Positions 1 through 7,067 of a stretch of 16,496 bases of DNA are shown in pieces. The notes under the pieces were generated by a model, which did not search any database, was not told where the DNA came from, and saw only the letters and a list, made by a program, of their open reading frames with translations. The position numbers were made by a program, and so were the translations under genes. How positions within the stretch are numbered: position 1 is the first letter of the stretch; each line of letters opens with the position of its first letter. The DNA comes from JAWOGN01 sp046496815. GTDB taxonomy: Bacteria > Desulfobacterota > DSM-4660 > Desulfatiglandales > Desulfatiglandaceae. The stretch spans positions 1-16,496 of the forward strand of contig JAWOGN010000117.1 of the NCBI GenBank assembly GCA_046496815.1. The letters run 5' to 3'.

Positions 1-532
1 ATCCGGTTGGGTGATCCAATAAGACTCCCACAACGGAACCCACGCAAAGCGACCCCGCCACAATCAATAGCGTAAAAGCCAGGGCATAGGTCCATCCGAA
101 AAATGAAATCATCATAGGCAAGAGAAACGGTTTCACGGCTCGGTTCACAAGAAAAACAGCAACCAAGGAATCCTCCGCGCCTTTTTCACGAAGCGCCTTG
201 AGCATCGGATACCACGCATAAATCGGTCCTGTCGAGATGGTCCCTGCAATGGCTGCAAGAAGCTTTCTCTTGATGGGGGTTCCTTTTGCCAAGAATTTTA
301 AAAGGTGAGGGGGGTGCAAGAAAATATTCAGTCCGATCATGAAAAGAAAAATGATGCACATCGGCAGTAAGGTACGGATAAGAATCTCCATGCTGATCTG
401 CAGGGCCGCAAGGGTCTTTTCAGGGACAGCATTCCATAAGGCAAGATAAACAACCAAAACCGACGCCGGAAAAACCAGTCGCCGAAAAGGGATGATCTTC
501 AAGAATTCTTTTTTTGATCCCCTTGATATCAA
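1..532 (-). CDS. permease half (ArsP_1/YraQ-like), partial at window edge
   Basis: This reading frame stays open from about position 532 down to the left edge, so the C-terminus is missing. The visible ~177 residues are hydrophobic, with about four membrane segments. It carries the motif STGPIYAWYP, and further on AVFLVNRAVKPFLLP, which resemble the Gly/Pro/Asn re-entrant motifs of the predicted permease family ArsP_1 (formerly DUF318). It directly follows the NifX-permease gene, in the same frame, two codons after that gene's TAA. No good start is visible: TTG at 532 and TTG at 502 are possible, and neither has an ideally spaced ribosome site (an AAGGGG lies too far upstream of the second). 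I infer that it pairs with the upstream half to form one transporter. The substrate is unknown. Confidence 0.7.
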   Translation of the reverse strand, partial: MISRGSKKEFLKIIPFRRLVFPASVLVVYLALWNAVPEKTLAALQISMEILIRTLLPMCIIFLFMIGLNIFLHPPHLLKFLAKGTPIKRKLLAAIAGTISTGPIYAWYPMLKALREKGAEDSLVAVFLVNRAVKPFLLPMMISFFGWTYALAFTLLIVAGSLCVGSVVGVLLDHPTG

Positions 533-538
533 TTCAAA

Positions 539-1330
539 TTACATCCCGAGAACATGCAAAATGAGCATCATCCCAAAGGATAGGGCGATTGAGAGACCAA
601 AACAGGATAGGTTTCGAAGGACTGCAAACCTCCATCCCAGGGCGGCGATTTCGGCAGGGAGCTGCACTAAGCCGACTGTAACCCAAGCGCACATAAAAGC
701 GGACACCCCAACAGGACTCACCCCCAGTTTGAGCAATTTCCCCCCGATAATGTAACTGTTGATGGGGTTACCGGCAAACGCGCTTCCGCTTAGAGCACCG
801 CGGAAGGAATCCTGCCACAATGTCCCCGAAAAGAATGAAGAAATGACCTCTTCTGATATGAAGGCGCTGAAAAGACCCACCAGAAATACGACCCCCACCA
901 TCACAGGCAACAAACCGCTGAGCTGCCTGGAGGCGCTTGCGATCGCTTGCACCGCAACTCGGCGGTTTATCCTGAATGCGATCAGAGGGGGCATATGCTT
1001 TTCTGCCTGCGCTTTCGGATTTCCTCTCTCAAATTTCTCAAGAGCTTCGTCCACAGTGCCGCTTATGCCCGTCACAATTCCAACACCATAGGCCGAGAGA
1101 TACTTCTCAGCAGTGGGGCTACACCATTTGGTAAGCAGGAAGTTACACTTTTTCGAAATGATGAGGGCGACCATCTCCATCCCTGCTCCGCTTCCGGAAG
1201 TACTTGGACTCCGATGGGCTTCAAAACGCTTTGATTCAAGATCAATAACAAGCAGGTGGGAGGAGAGTCCCAACCTGTCACCGACTTTCGCATCGAGATC
1301 CGGACCTTCTGCGGGAACGGCGACCTTCAA
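539..1330 (-). CDS. NifX/NifB-like domain fused to permease half
   Basis: This 263-residue protein has two parts. Residues 1-105 resemble the dinitrogenase iron-molybdenum cofactor family (NifX/NafY fold): MKVAVPAEGP start, a late GIVTGISGTVDEALEKF block typical of the family, and the usual ~105-residue length. Residues ~120-263 are a membrane domain with about four helices and the motif GSAFAGNPINSYIIGG, characteristic of ArsP_1/YraQ-like permeases. The start is TTG at 1330, preceded by a GGAG ribosome site at good spacing; the nearby ATG is out of frame. The next gene is a second permease half, so the two probably make one complex. The NifX domain may bind a metal cluster or sense metal at the membrane, which is inference. 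The RAYT element ends only 37 bp upstream and may separate this gene from its original promoter. Confidence 0.75.
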   Translation of the reverse strand: MKVAVPAEGPDLDAKVGDRLGLSSHLLVIDLESKRFEAHRSPSTSGSGAGMEMVALIISKKCNFLLTKWCSPTAEKYLSAYGVGIVTGISGTVDEALEKFERGNPKAQAEKHMPPLIAFRINRRVAVQAIASASRQLSGLLPVMVGVVFLVGLFSAFISEEVISSFFSGTLWQDSFRGALSGSAFAGNPINSYIIGGKLLKLGVSPVGVSAFMCAWVTVGLVQLPAEIAALGWRFAVLRNLSCFGLSIALSFGMMLILHVLGM

Positions 1331-1367
1331 ACCTCATCTCCTCTCTGCTATTCAACGGGCCGATTTT

Positions 1368-1390
1368 AATTCGGGGGACACCTTACTTAT
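1368..1390 (+). repeat. left inverted repeat of the RAYT element
   Basis: The copy begins AATTCGGGGGACACC. It pairs with 2093-2115 at 19 of 23 positions. The transposase stop codon (1383-1385) lies within it. Confidence 0.65.
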
Positions 1391-2054
1391 CTTCCTCTTT
1401 TCTCTTCGGACCAGGTCTCCGGGGCTTCAATCGGCGGCCTAGAAGACGTTCCATCGTATCTAGAAAACCATCTTCCCCCAATGGTCGTCCGCTTCGTTCA
1501 TGTTTCCGAAGCAACTCCATCTCAGGTTCCGGTGTGTCGACAGCCAAAAACGTTCCCCAATGGCCGCCGATGATTCTCCGTAATGGATCGACTCTCACCA
1601 AAATGTCATCTTGACCTTTCATGTGAGGTCCGGCACTGCTCCAGCGCCATTCTTCCGGTTTCTTCACCATACCCGCACGCACCGGATTCAGTTCCACATA
1701 CCTTGTGCATGCAAACAAGTATCGTTCTTCCATCATAAATGATGAAAACCGGCCTTGCCACAAGTGACCGCGCCAGCCTTCCCGAAAATTGACTCTCCGC
1801 GTATATCGCCTGTGCGCTTCACCAATCGCAGAATTCAGCCCCTCCTTGGTTTCAGGAACAGCGATCAGGTGGACATGGTTCGGCATAAGACAATAGGCCC
1901 ATATTTCGACATGGTACCTTGCACACCACTCCGCCATCAATTCCAGATAGGCAAGATAGTCTTCATTATTGAAAAACGTCTGTTGCCGCCTGTTTCCCCG
2001 CTGGATCACATGGTGGGGAAAGCCCGGTGCAACCGCTCTGGCTATTCGTGCCAT
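1383..2054 (-). CDS. REP-associated tyrosine transposase (RAYT, Y1_Tnp)
   Basis: This 223-residue protein is a full-length HUH single-strand transposase of the RAYT group. Visible motifs in order: HHVIQRGNRRQ near the N-terminus (residues 14-24), the HUH metal-binding motif MPNHVH (His60, His62), GHLWQGRF (97-103), ERYL, and RYVELNPVRAGMV, in which Tyr119 is the expected nucleophile, then WRWSS. The C-terminal tail is basic (LKPRRPGPKRKEEDK), probably for DNA binding. These enzymes cut and join single-stranded DNA at hairpin repeats and can disperse REP sequences. All catalytic residues appear intact, so it may be active. The ATG at 2054 has no clear ribosome site. The gene is flanked by inverted repeats. 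Confidence 0.92.
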   Translation of the reverse strand: MARIARAVAPGFPHHVIQRGNRRQQTFFNNEDYLAYLELMAEWCARYHVEIWAYCLMPNHVHLIAVPETKEGLNSAIGEAHRRYTRRVNFREGWRGHLWQGRFSSFMMEERYLFACTRYVELNPVRAGMVKKPEEWRWSSAGPHMKGQDDILVRVDPLRRIIGGHWGTFLAVDTPEPEMELLRKHERSGRPLGEDGFLDTMERLLGRRLKPRRPGPKRKEEDK

Positions 2055-2092
2055 GCGATTTTTAGATCATATCGCTTTTCTGTTGTCAATAG

Positions 2093-2115
2093 TTCAGTAT
2101 GGTGTCCCCAGAATT
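2093..2115 (-). repeat. right inverted repeat of the RAYT element
   Basis: The plus strand reads TTCAGTATGGTGTCCCCAG onward. Its reverse complement matches the left repeat at 19 of 23 bases. It lies 38 bp upstream of the transposase start. Confidence 0.65.
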
Positions 2116-2318
2116 ATGGTGGGCCACACCCCTTGTGTGTCTGCCTAATTGGCTGTGAAATTTTTCTGCTTGCGCAATGTGTGGATTGGGCGAATGGGTA
2201 TTTGGTAGCGGGCCGGATCGCGGGTGCAAAAAATATGCGACGCTGCGGAGCAGGCATGCCATCAAGAAGTGTTTTTCCCAATAAATCCCTTAGCGGTCAG
2301 GTCGCTGTTAACCCTGGT

Positions 2319-3335
2319 CTAAAACTGGTAAGAGAAGCTGAGGGAGCCAAAGACATTCGAGCTGTCCTGTTCCTCGAATTCCTTTGTGCGGTATATCTGG
2401 GTGTAAGTGATTCGAAATCGGCTGAACTGGACCGCCACACCTATCTGAAGATCTCCGACGAAGTTCATTTTATCAACCGAGTGGCTGTCGGAAAAGGTAT
2501 TGCCATCAAGGAAAATATTGCGAAGGACGAACCGGCCTTGAAATCCGGAGAAAACATACCAGTTGAAGCCTTTCTTATAGTCGAAATACCCGCCACCAGG
2601 CAGGTTGGGACGGATGCGCGGCGGCCCAAAATCATCCGCAAGGTCGGTACCCAACCGAAATGTTAAGCCGGCTGCGGCGTACGTGAAAACGTTACCGAGG
2701 CTTCCACCAATGTGAGGGACAACATCGGACTCCAAGCCAAGAAATAGCGTTTTTCGTGCAAAACGGCGCGCCTGCTCATAGTAAAGGACGATACCCAGTT
2801 CGCTGTCCAGTTGATTGTCCCATCCCTCCGGGACCTCCAGACCGAAAAGAGAATGCCAAAAGGTCTGTACTTCCTCAGCAAATGAGTACGGACCGATCAT
2901 ACCGACCTCCAGCTCGAGCTTGTCATAACGCTTGCTGCCCTGGTTGGCAACGAGCCCAAAGCCTAGATAAAGCCAACCTGCATACGGCCTGTCATCCGGG
3001 ATCAGTTCAGGATCACTGATATCTTCCGGTGTGTAAATGCTTTGCCCAATTGAAAGGCCGGCCCGTGCTTTCAGTGCGTCTTTGGGATTGTCCAGTGCTT
3101 TTTCCGAGCTGAACCACGGGATCTTATCGGCCGCATCCGTGATCCATTTTATCGGTTGGCTCAGACATTCCACTCGGGTGCCATGGGTGAAATGCCTGTC
3201 CGAGCCTCCCCCAAAAAAGTCATTTTCAAACTGAATGCTGATCAAATAGTCCGAATCATCTGCAAAAGATAGCCCTATCCAACCAAAAAAGCACACTGCC
3301 GCCAAAATTTCTGCGAGTAATCGTGGTGAATACAT
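2319..3335 (-). CDS. lpxR: lipid A 3'-O-deacylase-like outer membrane protein (LpxR family, DUF2219)
   Basis: This 338-residue protein has a signal peptide (residues 1-25, cleavage after SFA) and ends in aromatic YQF, as outer membrane beta-barrels do. LpxR enzymes remove the 3'-acyloxyacyl group from lipid A at the outer leaflet. The family hallmarks are visible: FENDFF (Asn38, Asp39), HFTHGT (Thr50), GQSIYTPEDI, DDRPYAGWLY (115-123), and a His161/Glu167 pair in the HSLFGLEVPEGWDNQL segment. Their spacing matches the catalytic His/Glu pair known from Salmonella LpxR. The length is about that of the family. It stands alone, with no lipid A gene next to it. No strong ribosome site precedes the ATG. 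The substrate in this organism is inferred, not shown. Confidence 0.87.
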   Translation of the reverse strand: MYSPRLLAEILAAVCFFGWIGLSFADDSDYLISIQFENDFFGGGSDRHFTHGTRVECLSQPIKWITDAADKIPWFSSEKALDNPKDALKARAGLSIGQSIYTPEDISDPELIPDDRPYAGWLYLGFGLVANQGSKRYDKLELEVGMIGPYSFAEEVQTFWHSLFGLEVPEGWDNQLDSELGIVLYYEQARRFARKTLFLGLESDVVPHIGGSLGNVFTYAAAGLTFRLGTDLADDFGPPRIRPNLPGGGYFDYKKGFNWYVFSGFQGRFVLRNIFLDGNTFSDSHSVDKMNFVGDLQIGVAVQFSRFRITYTQIYRTKEFEEQDSSNVFGSLSFSYQF

Positions 3336-3472
3336 GGTTTTGATTTCTAATTTCTTTGCGATTGTCGGTCAAGAAAAATGGGGGATCGGTAAAAAGTTAA
3401 AGCACTTTACGTTTCGCGGCATCTCATCCGTCTGTTTGAGACAGGTGGATGGTAGGATTTCCCGGAAGCAAC

Positions 3473-3501
3473 CGCATCGGGCTGACAAAAGCGCCGATGC
3501 G
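3473..3501. repeat. 11-bp-stem hairpin of unknown role
   Basis: CGCATCGG and CCGATGCG pair perfectly, and GCT/AGC extends the stem past one bulged base, leaving a GACAAA loop. No T-run follows on either strand, so it is not a standard terminator. Confidence 0.55.
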
Positions 3502-3751
3502 TGATCTGCTGCCACAAGGCATGCTACCCGTTTTTTGTGCTTGCCGCGTCGGGGTCCCTACATGACTTGGCATACGAGGTGGAAGGGGCCGTCACAACGG
3601 CGATCGGCATTTGGATATCCCAACTTTTCAGACGCTCCGTAGTGTGGGTATGTTCAAGATACCTGTAAAGTCTCCGCATCACCTTCAAGCAGGGAAAGAG
3701 ACATATTCAAATGCTGCGTTTTTCTCAAATTTGGAAAATCTCACAGCAGTT

Positions 3752-3771
3752 GCCTAACATTGTTTGTTAGC
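3752..3771 (-). other. short attC-like box pair after the zinc-ribbon/TnpA-like gene
   Basis: Read on the minus strand, GCTAAC starts 20 nt after the stop codon and is followed by GTTAGGC, which fits the integron core consensus GTTRRRY. The pair spans only 20 bp, far shorter than a normal attC, so it is either a collapsed site or a chance hairpin. Confidence 0.25.
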
Positions 3772-3791
3772 GTGTATGCGCTTTTTCTGTT

Positions 3792-4463
3792 TCAGCTTAT
3801 GGTTTCCACGAAGTAAGCTTCGTCCCACAGCCTTCTTTCAACTTCCGGAGTTGCAATAAGATCAGGGAACCTCTCAAGAATCGTTGTTTCTAGTGACCGT
3901 TTGATTTTTTGAGCCATATCATCCGGAGATACTTCCCCATCTGATTCCACATATAGATGTAAATGGTCTGGCGCCAACCAAAGGAGACCGGCAAAACCAC
4001 CCACTGCATCGCTACAAGTCGTAATCGTATCACTGATGCATTCAATAGTGAGCGCCGGCTCCGCAAAGATTGGTCTTCTACAAATAACATTCCAAGCAAA
4101 ATGATACTTTATCTCAAGCATCACATCGTCGGGATTACGGGCCAGTTTTTGCAGAGCCAACGCCCTTTGATACTTTAGCGTATCGGAATCAAGCAGCTTT
4201 TTTATGCTAATCTCCGCAACGTGGGTTTTAGACGCCGGCTGAGTTTTCTGTCCGGATGATGCGACCAGTTTCAGCAACGGCTCAAAAGCATGGCATTCAA
4301 AAAAGCGATGACTTTGTGTTGACCGATTTAGATAACAAAACACCTCTTCCTGAAAACTTAAATCCTGGCAGAAGCTGCACCTACCATGAATGAATGGTTT
4401 GATTGATTTAGCACACTCCAAACATTTTACAGGAAAATGATTGCGAGATGACGTTTCCTCCAA
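3792..4463 (-). CDS. zinc-ribbon protein with IS200-like HUH domain, nucleophile helix absent
   Basis: This 223-residue protein starts at TTG 4463, with AAAGGAG nine bases upstream; the upstream ATG is out of frame. Residues 14-32 form a likely zinc ribbon (C14-x2-C17-x11-C29-x2-C32), followed by a conserved-looking FFECHAFEP segment. Residues ~116-223 resemble IS200/Y1 TnpA: KYHFAWNVICRRPIF matches the usual YHxxWxxKYRRxxL opening, APDHLHLYVE carries the HUH pair (His168, His170), and RLWDEAYFVETIS matches the LWxxxYFVxTVG block. In TnpA enzymes the nucleophile tyrosine lies in a helix just after that block, but here the protein ends there. No frame after the stop restores such a helix. I infer a domesticated, strand-transfer-deficient protein, perhaps nucleic-acid binding. 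Its function is unknown. Confidence 0.65.
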   Translation of the reverse strand: MEETSSRNHFPVKCLECAKSIKPFIHGRCSFCQDLSFQEEVFCYLNRSTQSHRFFECHAFEPLLKLVASSGQKTQPASKTHVAEISIKKLLDSDTLKYQRALALQKLARNPDDVMLEIKYHFAWNVICRRPIFAEPALTIECISDTITTCSDAVGGFAGLLWLAPDHLHLYVESDGEVSPDDMAQKIKRSLETTILERFPDLIATPEVERRLWDEAYFVETIS

Positions 4464-4539
4464 TTCCTTTATCTCCTTTCATGTTCGTATTGGACATGTA
4501 AAACGCTCAAGAGGGATACCCCTAAAGACAGAACGCCCC

Positions 4540-4602
4540 GCATAACCGGCTGACAATGGAGCGCAGCGGAATTGCCGGTCCGAGTTGATGCGGTTGTTAT
4601 GG
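4540..4602 (-). other. candidate attC site A (63 bp)
   Basis: On the minus strand it begins CCATAACAACCG, 6 nt after the methyltransferase stop, and ends GCCGGTTATGC. The outer arms CATAAC/GTTATG pair, followed by CCG/CGG after an AA bulge, and CAAT/ATTG pair further in. The following gene's cassette would begin at this TTATGC. Length and placement fit an integron attC. The central part folds poorly by eye. Confidence 0.45.
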
Positions 4603-4608
4603 ATTTCG

Positions 4609-5361
4609 TTAATCCAACTTTCTTGCAATATACACACCGTAGCTGTAGTGCGTTTTATGTTTTTCATACAGTTCAATTTCTCGATTTTCAGCTTCCACTA
4701 TTGCACGCGCTTCTTCACTATTCCCGTTCCGGTTAAGAAAATGCTGAAAGCTATTCTGCATCGGCCGATAATAATTCTCCAGCCAGCAATGTTCCGGTAG
4801 CACAAAATAGCCGATCGGCGAATAACCGTGCTTTTCCAAGACCCTGATCTTGGCCGAGGCTACATTGATTTCGGGGTATTCGCCATCCCAGTAGTTCTGG
4901 AGTTCCGGTGGTCGGGAGTGCGTGAGCCATGTGATCTCGGAAGCAACCAAAAGACCGCCTGCTTTCAGGTAACGCCGCCAGTCCGCTACACCCTTTTCAA
5001 AGCCGATGTTATAGATTGCGCCCTCGGACCAGATGACATCCAATTCCTCGTCGGCGAAAGGCAGGTTGTCCATGGAGCATGCAAGCGTCGAGATCGTATC
5101 CGCCACCCCCATGCTTTCTGCTCTTTCCTTCAGCACGTCCAGAAAGTCTTGAAGGAAGTCCACCGCTGTGATTTGGGCATTCGAAAGCCGGGCGAGCAAT
5201 AGGGCGGAAGCCCCCGTGCCACAGCCGATATCGGCAATCTCTAAAGGCGTAGTGCGGTCTATCATAGCCAGACTGAGAGCCTTTTCCGACTCTGCATCCC
5301 CACCTGGACCGTGCCGGTTTGCATTTTTATGAAGATCTATCAAAAGTTGATAATTTTCCAT
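4609..5361 (-). CDS. class I SAM-dependent methyltransferase
   Basis: This 250-residue cytosolic protein has a Rossmann methyltransferase fold. Motif I is IADIGCGTGAS (residues ~42-52), an acidic residue follows in ITAVDFL, then SMDNLPFADEELDVIWSEG (motif IV region) and YLKAGGLLVASEITW (motif VI). The sequence, including GAIYNIGFEKG and the VLPEHCWLENYY block, closely resembles the UbiE-like methyltransferases of Bacteroides for which structures without a known substrate exist. It looks complete. The ATG at 5361 follows an AAAGGA ribosome site. The gene sits 24 bp inside a GTTATGAC box and ends 6 nt before an attC-like site, the compact layout of an integron cassette. The substrate is unknown. 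Confidence 0.88.
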   Translation of the reverse strand: MENYQLLIDLHKNANRHGPGGDAESEKALSLAMIDRTTPLEIADIGCGTGASALLLARLSNAQITAVDFLQDFLDVLKERAESMGVADTISTLACSMDNLPFADEELDVIWSEGAIYNIGFEKGVADWRRYLKAGGLLVASEITWLTHSRPPELQNYWDGEYPEINVASAKIRVLEKHGYSPIGYFVLPEHCWLENYYRPMQNSFQHFLNRNGNSEEARAIVEAENREIELYEKHKTHYSYGVYIARKLD

Positions 5362-5385
5362 TATTCTATCCTTTTCACTTTATAG

Positions 5386-5462
5386 TCATAACAAGTTATT
5401 ATATGAATTTGTAGATCATCGACTATGCAATGATATCCGGCTCCAAATCCCCTAAGTTATCA
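5386..5462 (-). other. weak attC-like site upstream of methyltransferase
   Basis: On the minus strand it runs from TGATAAC to GTTATGA (77 bp). The GTTATGACTAT end is shared with the start region of the other methyltransferase gene at 8517. The interior does not show a convincing long stem. Confidence 0.25.
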
Positions 5463-5664
5463 TACCGAGAAAACTGAATAGTGACAAAGCTCAGATACAT
5501 TGAGAATAACTCAGCCCCGATAAGATTGCAGATATGATAGTTGTTCACCGGCCCGAGTCAAGCAAATCTCACGCACAAAGATATAAGAGGCAGAGCCAAA
5601 TGAACCTGGTTTCATGCCTCCAAACTCATATTGATTAACATTTTATTGACTTGCTGACCGAATT

Positions 5665-5694
5665 TTGCAATGTTTTCAAATTATTCCATAAAAT
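5665..5694 (+). promoter_or_regulatory. possible sigma-70-type promoter for the flavoprotein gene
   Basis: TTGCAA (5665-5670) and TAAAAT (5689-5694) are spaced 18 bp apart, 30 bp before the ATG at 5724. The surrounding DNA is AT-rich. This was found by eye only. Confidence 0.35.
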
Positions 5695-5723
5695 TATATT
5701 GGTGGAATTGAAAGGAGGAGACC

Positions 5724-6794
5724 ATGAAAGTTCTGGCACTGCGTTGCAGCCCCCGTGGGGAGGGACAGAGCAAGAGCACCCTGATGCTGAGGCACTTGAC
5801 AGAAGGTATGCGCGCAGCGGGCGCGGATGTCGAGGAGGTGGATCTGCGCAAGAAGACGGTAAAAAATTGTATCGGTTGTTTTAGTTGCTGGACGAAGACG
5901 CCCGGGGTTTGTATTCATAAGGACGACATGACCAATGAGCTCTTTGCCAAGTGGCTGGAAGCAGATCTCGTTATCTATGCAACCCCGCTCTATCATTTCC
6001 TCATGACCGCTACCATGAAGGCTTTTGTGGAGCGGACGCTCCCTGTTTTACAGCCGTTTTTCGACGATCAGGAGGGGCGCACTTTTCATCCCTTGAGGCA
6101 CAAGCATCCCCGCTTTGCCATTCTGTGTGTTGCCGGATTCCCCGAAGATACAGTGTTCGACCAACTTTCCTATTGGGCCCAATCGGTATACGGGCAGCAT
6201 GGTTTAGTGGCAGCCGAAATCTATCGCGCTAATGCTGAAGTGCTCACAAATCCGGCCCTCAAGGATAAGGCTGACGCGATTCTAGAGGCGACAAGAAAGG
6301 CGGGGCAGGAACTGGTGGAGGTGGGTGAGGTCTCCGCTGAGACAATGGCGGAAATCAAGCAGGAGATTGTCGAGGACCGGGATATGTGGAAGACACTTGG
6401 GAATCTTTTCTGGAAGACTTGTATTTCAGAAGGTGTCACGCCCAAAGAGTTTCAGGAGAAAAAAATAGTACCACGTCCCGATTCCATTAAGACCTTTCTG
6501 CTAATCATGTCTATGGGGTTCAATCCAGAAAATGCCGGTGATACCGAGGCGGTGTTGCAGTTCAGCTTTACAGGCGAGGAAGAAGGCTTGTGCTTCATTG
6601 AAATCAAGAACGCAAAAGTCTCCGTCTTCGAGGGCCAGGCCGATGAACCGACCCTAACTGTTGACGCACCCTTCGAAGTGTGGATGGATATCATGGCCGG
6701 GAAGTTGGACGGCCAGCAAGCATTCATGGATGGAAAATACAAGGTTTCCGGTGACCTTGCCCTGTTGACCCGTATGAACGAGCTGTTTGGGTAG
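5724..6794 (+). CDS. iron-sulfur flavoprotein (NADPH-dependent FMN reductase family) with C-terminal SCP2 domain
   Basis: This 356-residue protein starts at an ATG with a very good AAAGGAGG site seven bases upstream. Residues 1-~190 are a flavodoxin-like FMN reductase: the start MKVLALRCSPRGEGQSKSTL is the FMN phosphate loop, and ATPLYHFLMTATMKAFVER is the later flavin-binding block. The cluster C49-x2-C52-x2-C55-x7-C63 matches the compact 4Fe-4S motif of archaeal iron-sulfur flavoproteins. Residues ~250-356 resemble an SCP2 (sterol carrier) domain: DAPFEVWMDIMAGKLDGQQAF followed by GKYKVSGDLALLTRMNELF. It probably transfers electrons, perhaps to a hydrophobic substrate held by the SCP2 domain, which is inference. 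It is the only plus-strand gene in the window and may be a reverse-oriented cassette. Confidence 0.85.
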   Translation: MKVLALRCSPRGEGQSKSTLMLRHLTEGMRAAGADVEEVDLRKKTVKNCIGCFSCWTKTPGVCIHKDDMTNELFAKWLEADLVIYATPLYHFLMTATMKAFVERTLPVLQPFFDDQEGRTFHPLRHKHPRFAILCVAGFPEDTVFDQLSYWAQSVYGQHGLVAAEIYRANAEVLTNPALKDKADAILEATRKAGQELVEVGEVSAETMAEIKQEIVEDRDMWKTLGNLFWKTCISEGVTPKEFQEKKIVPRPDSIKTFLLIMSMGFNPENAGDTEAVLQFSFTGEEEGLCFIEIKNAKVSVFEGQADEPTLTVDAPFEVWMDIMAGKLDGQQAFMDGKYKVSGDLALLTRMNELFG

Positions 6795-6994
6795 TTCGCT
6801 ACAATCAATTCTCAGGGAAAATTCAAAAACTATCAAGGTTTGTTGCAGATATCCAATTATCCAATTCTTCCTAGAGAATCCTGACCTCATCAAAAAACGA
6901 TATCACAGTAATTTGTTATTCGTAATGCGTACCGAGCCATGGGGGTATATTTAATCTGGCGCAGGTGGCGGTATGTTGGAGTTATCTGGCATCG

Positions 6995-7037
6995 AAATAA
7001 CGGTGGTGCTAAGCGGCCACGTTAAAGAATGTTATGC
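6995..7037 (-). other. hairpin / short attC-like site after the ICMT-type gene
   Basis: On the minus strand GCATAAC begins 30 nt after the stop codon, and GTTATTT ends the site 43 bp on. Inside, TAACGTGG pairs with CCACCGTTA (one bulged base) and TTATTT follows. It could be a weak rho-independent terminator or a shortened attC. Confidence 0.35.
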
Positions 7038-7067
7038 TTTTCATAGCTATATGTCCAGCCTTCTCTT

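Larger units (their letters stand above)
1368..2115. mobile_element. RAYT element with 23-bp terminal inverted repeats
   Basis: A single transposase gene is bracketed by an imperfect inverted repeat. The left copy (1368-1390) and the reverse complement of the right copy (2093-2115) agree at 19 of 23 bases, with a shared GGGGACACC core. The left repeat contains the transposase stop codon. Single-stranded hairpin ends like these are expected for IS200/REP-type HUH transposases. The exact element boundaries are not known. Confidence 0.6.
3336..3791. other. intergenic region with a strong hairpin
   Basis: This 456-bp gap holds no credible gene on either strand. It contains one strong hairpin (3473-3501) and, near its right end, a short CTAAC/GTTAG dyad just downstream of the neighbouring minus-strand gene. 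The rest is unremarkable. Confidence 0.6.
5362..5723. other. divergent intergenic region
   Basis: This 362-bp region separates divergent genes. Its left part holds a GTTATGAC box (minus strand, 5392-5385) upstream of the methyltransferase, and a possible partner box TGATAAC (5462-5456) that together could bound a degenerate 77-bp attC-like site. Its right part holds a likely promoter for the flavoprotein gene. No gene is seen. Confidence 0.5.

Noticed and set aside
1755..2666. A long plus-strand open frame of about 300 codons
   Set aside because: It runs antisense across the RAYT start, the gap and the end of the LpxR-like gene, all of which have clear family motifs on the minus strand. Its translation shows no recognisable domain.
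3336..3365. A promoter for the LpxR-like gene (TTGACC ... TAGAAA, minus strand)
   Set aside because: The -10-like element would lie six bases before the ATG, leaving no room for a leader or ribosome site.
3421..3510. A riboswitch around the 3473-3501 hairpin
   Set aside because: No known riboswitch core sequence could be matched, and no gene lies downstream in a suitable position on the plus strand.
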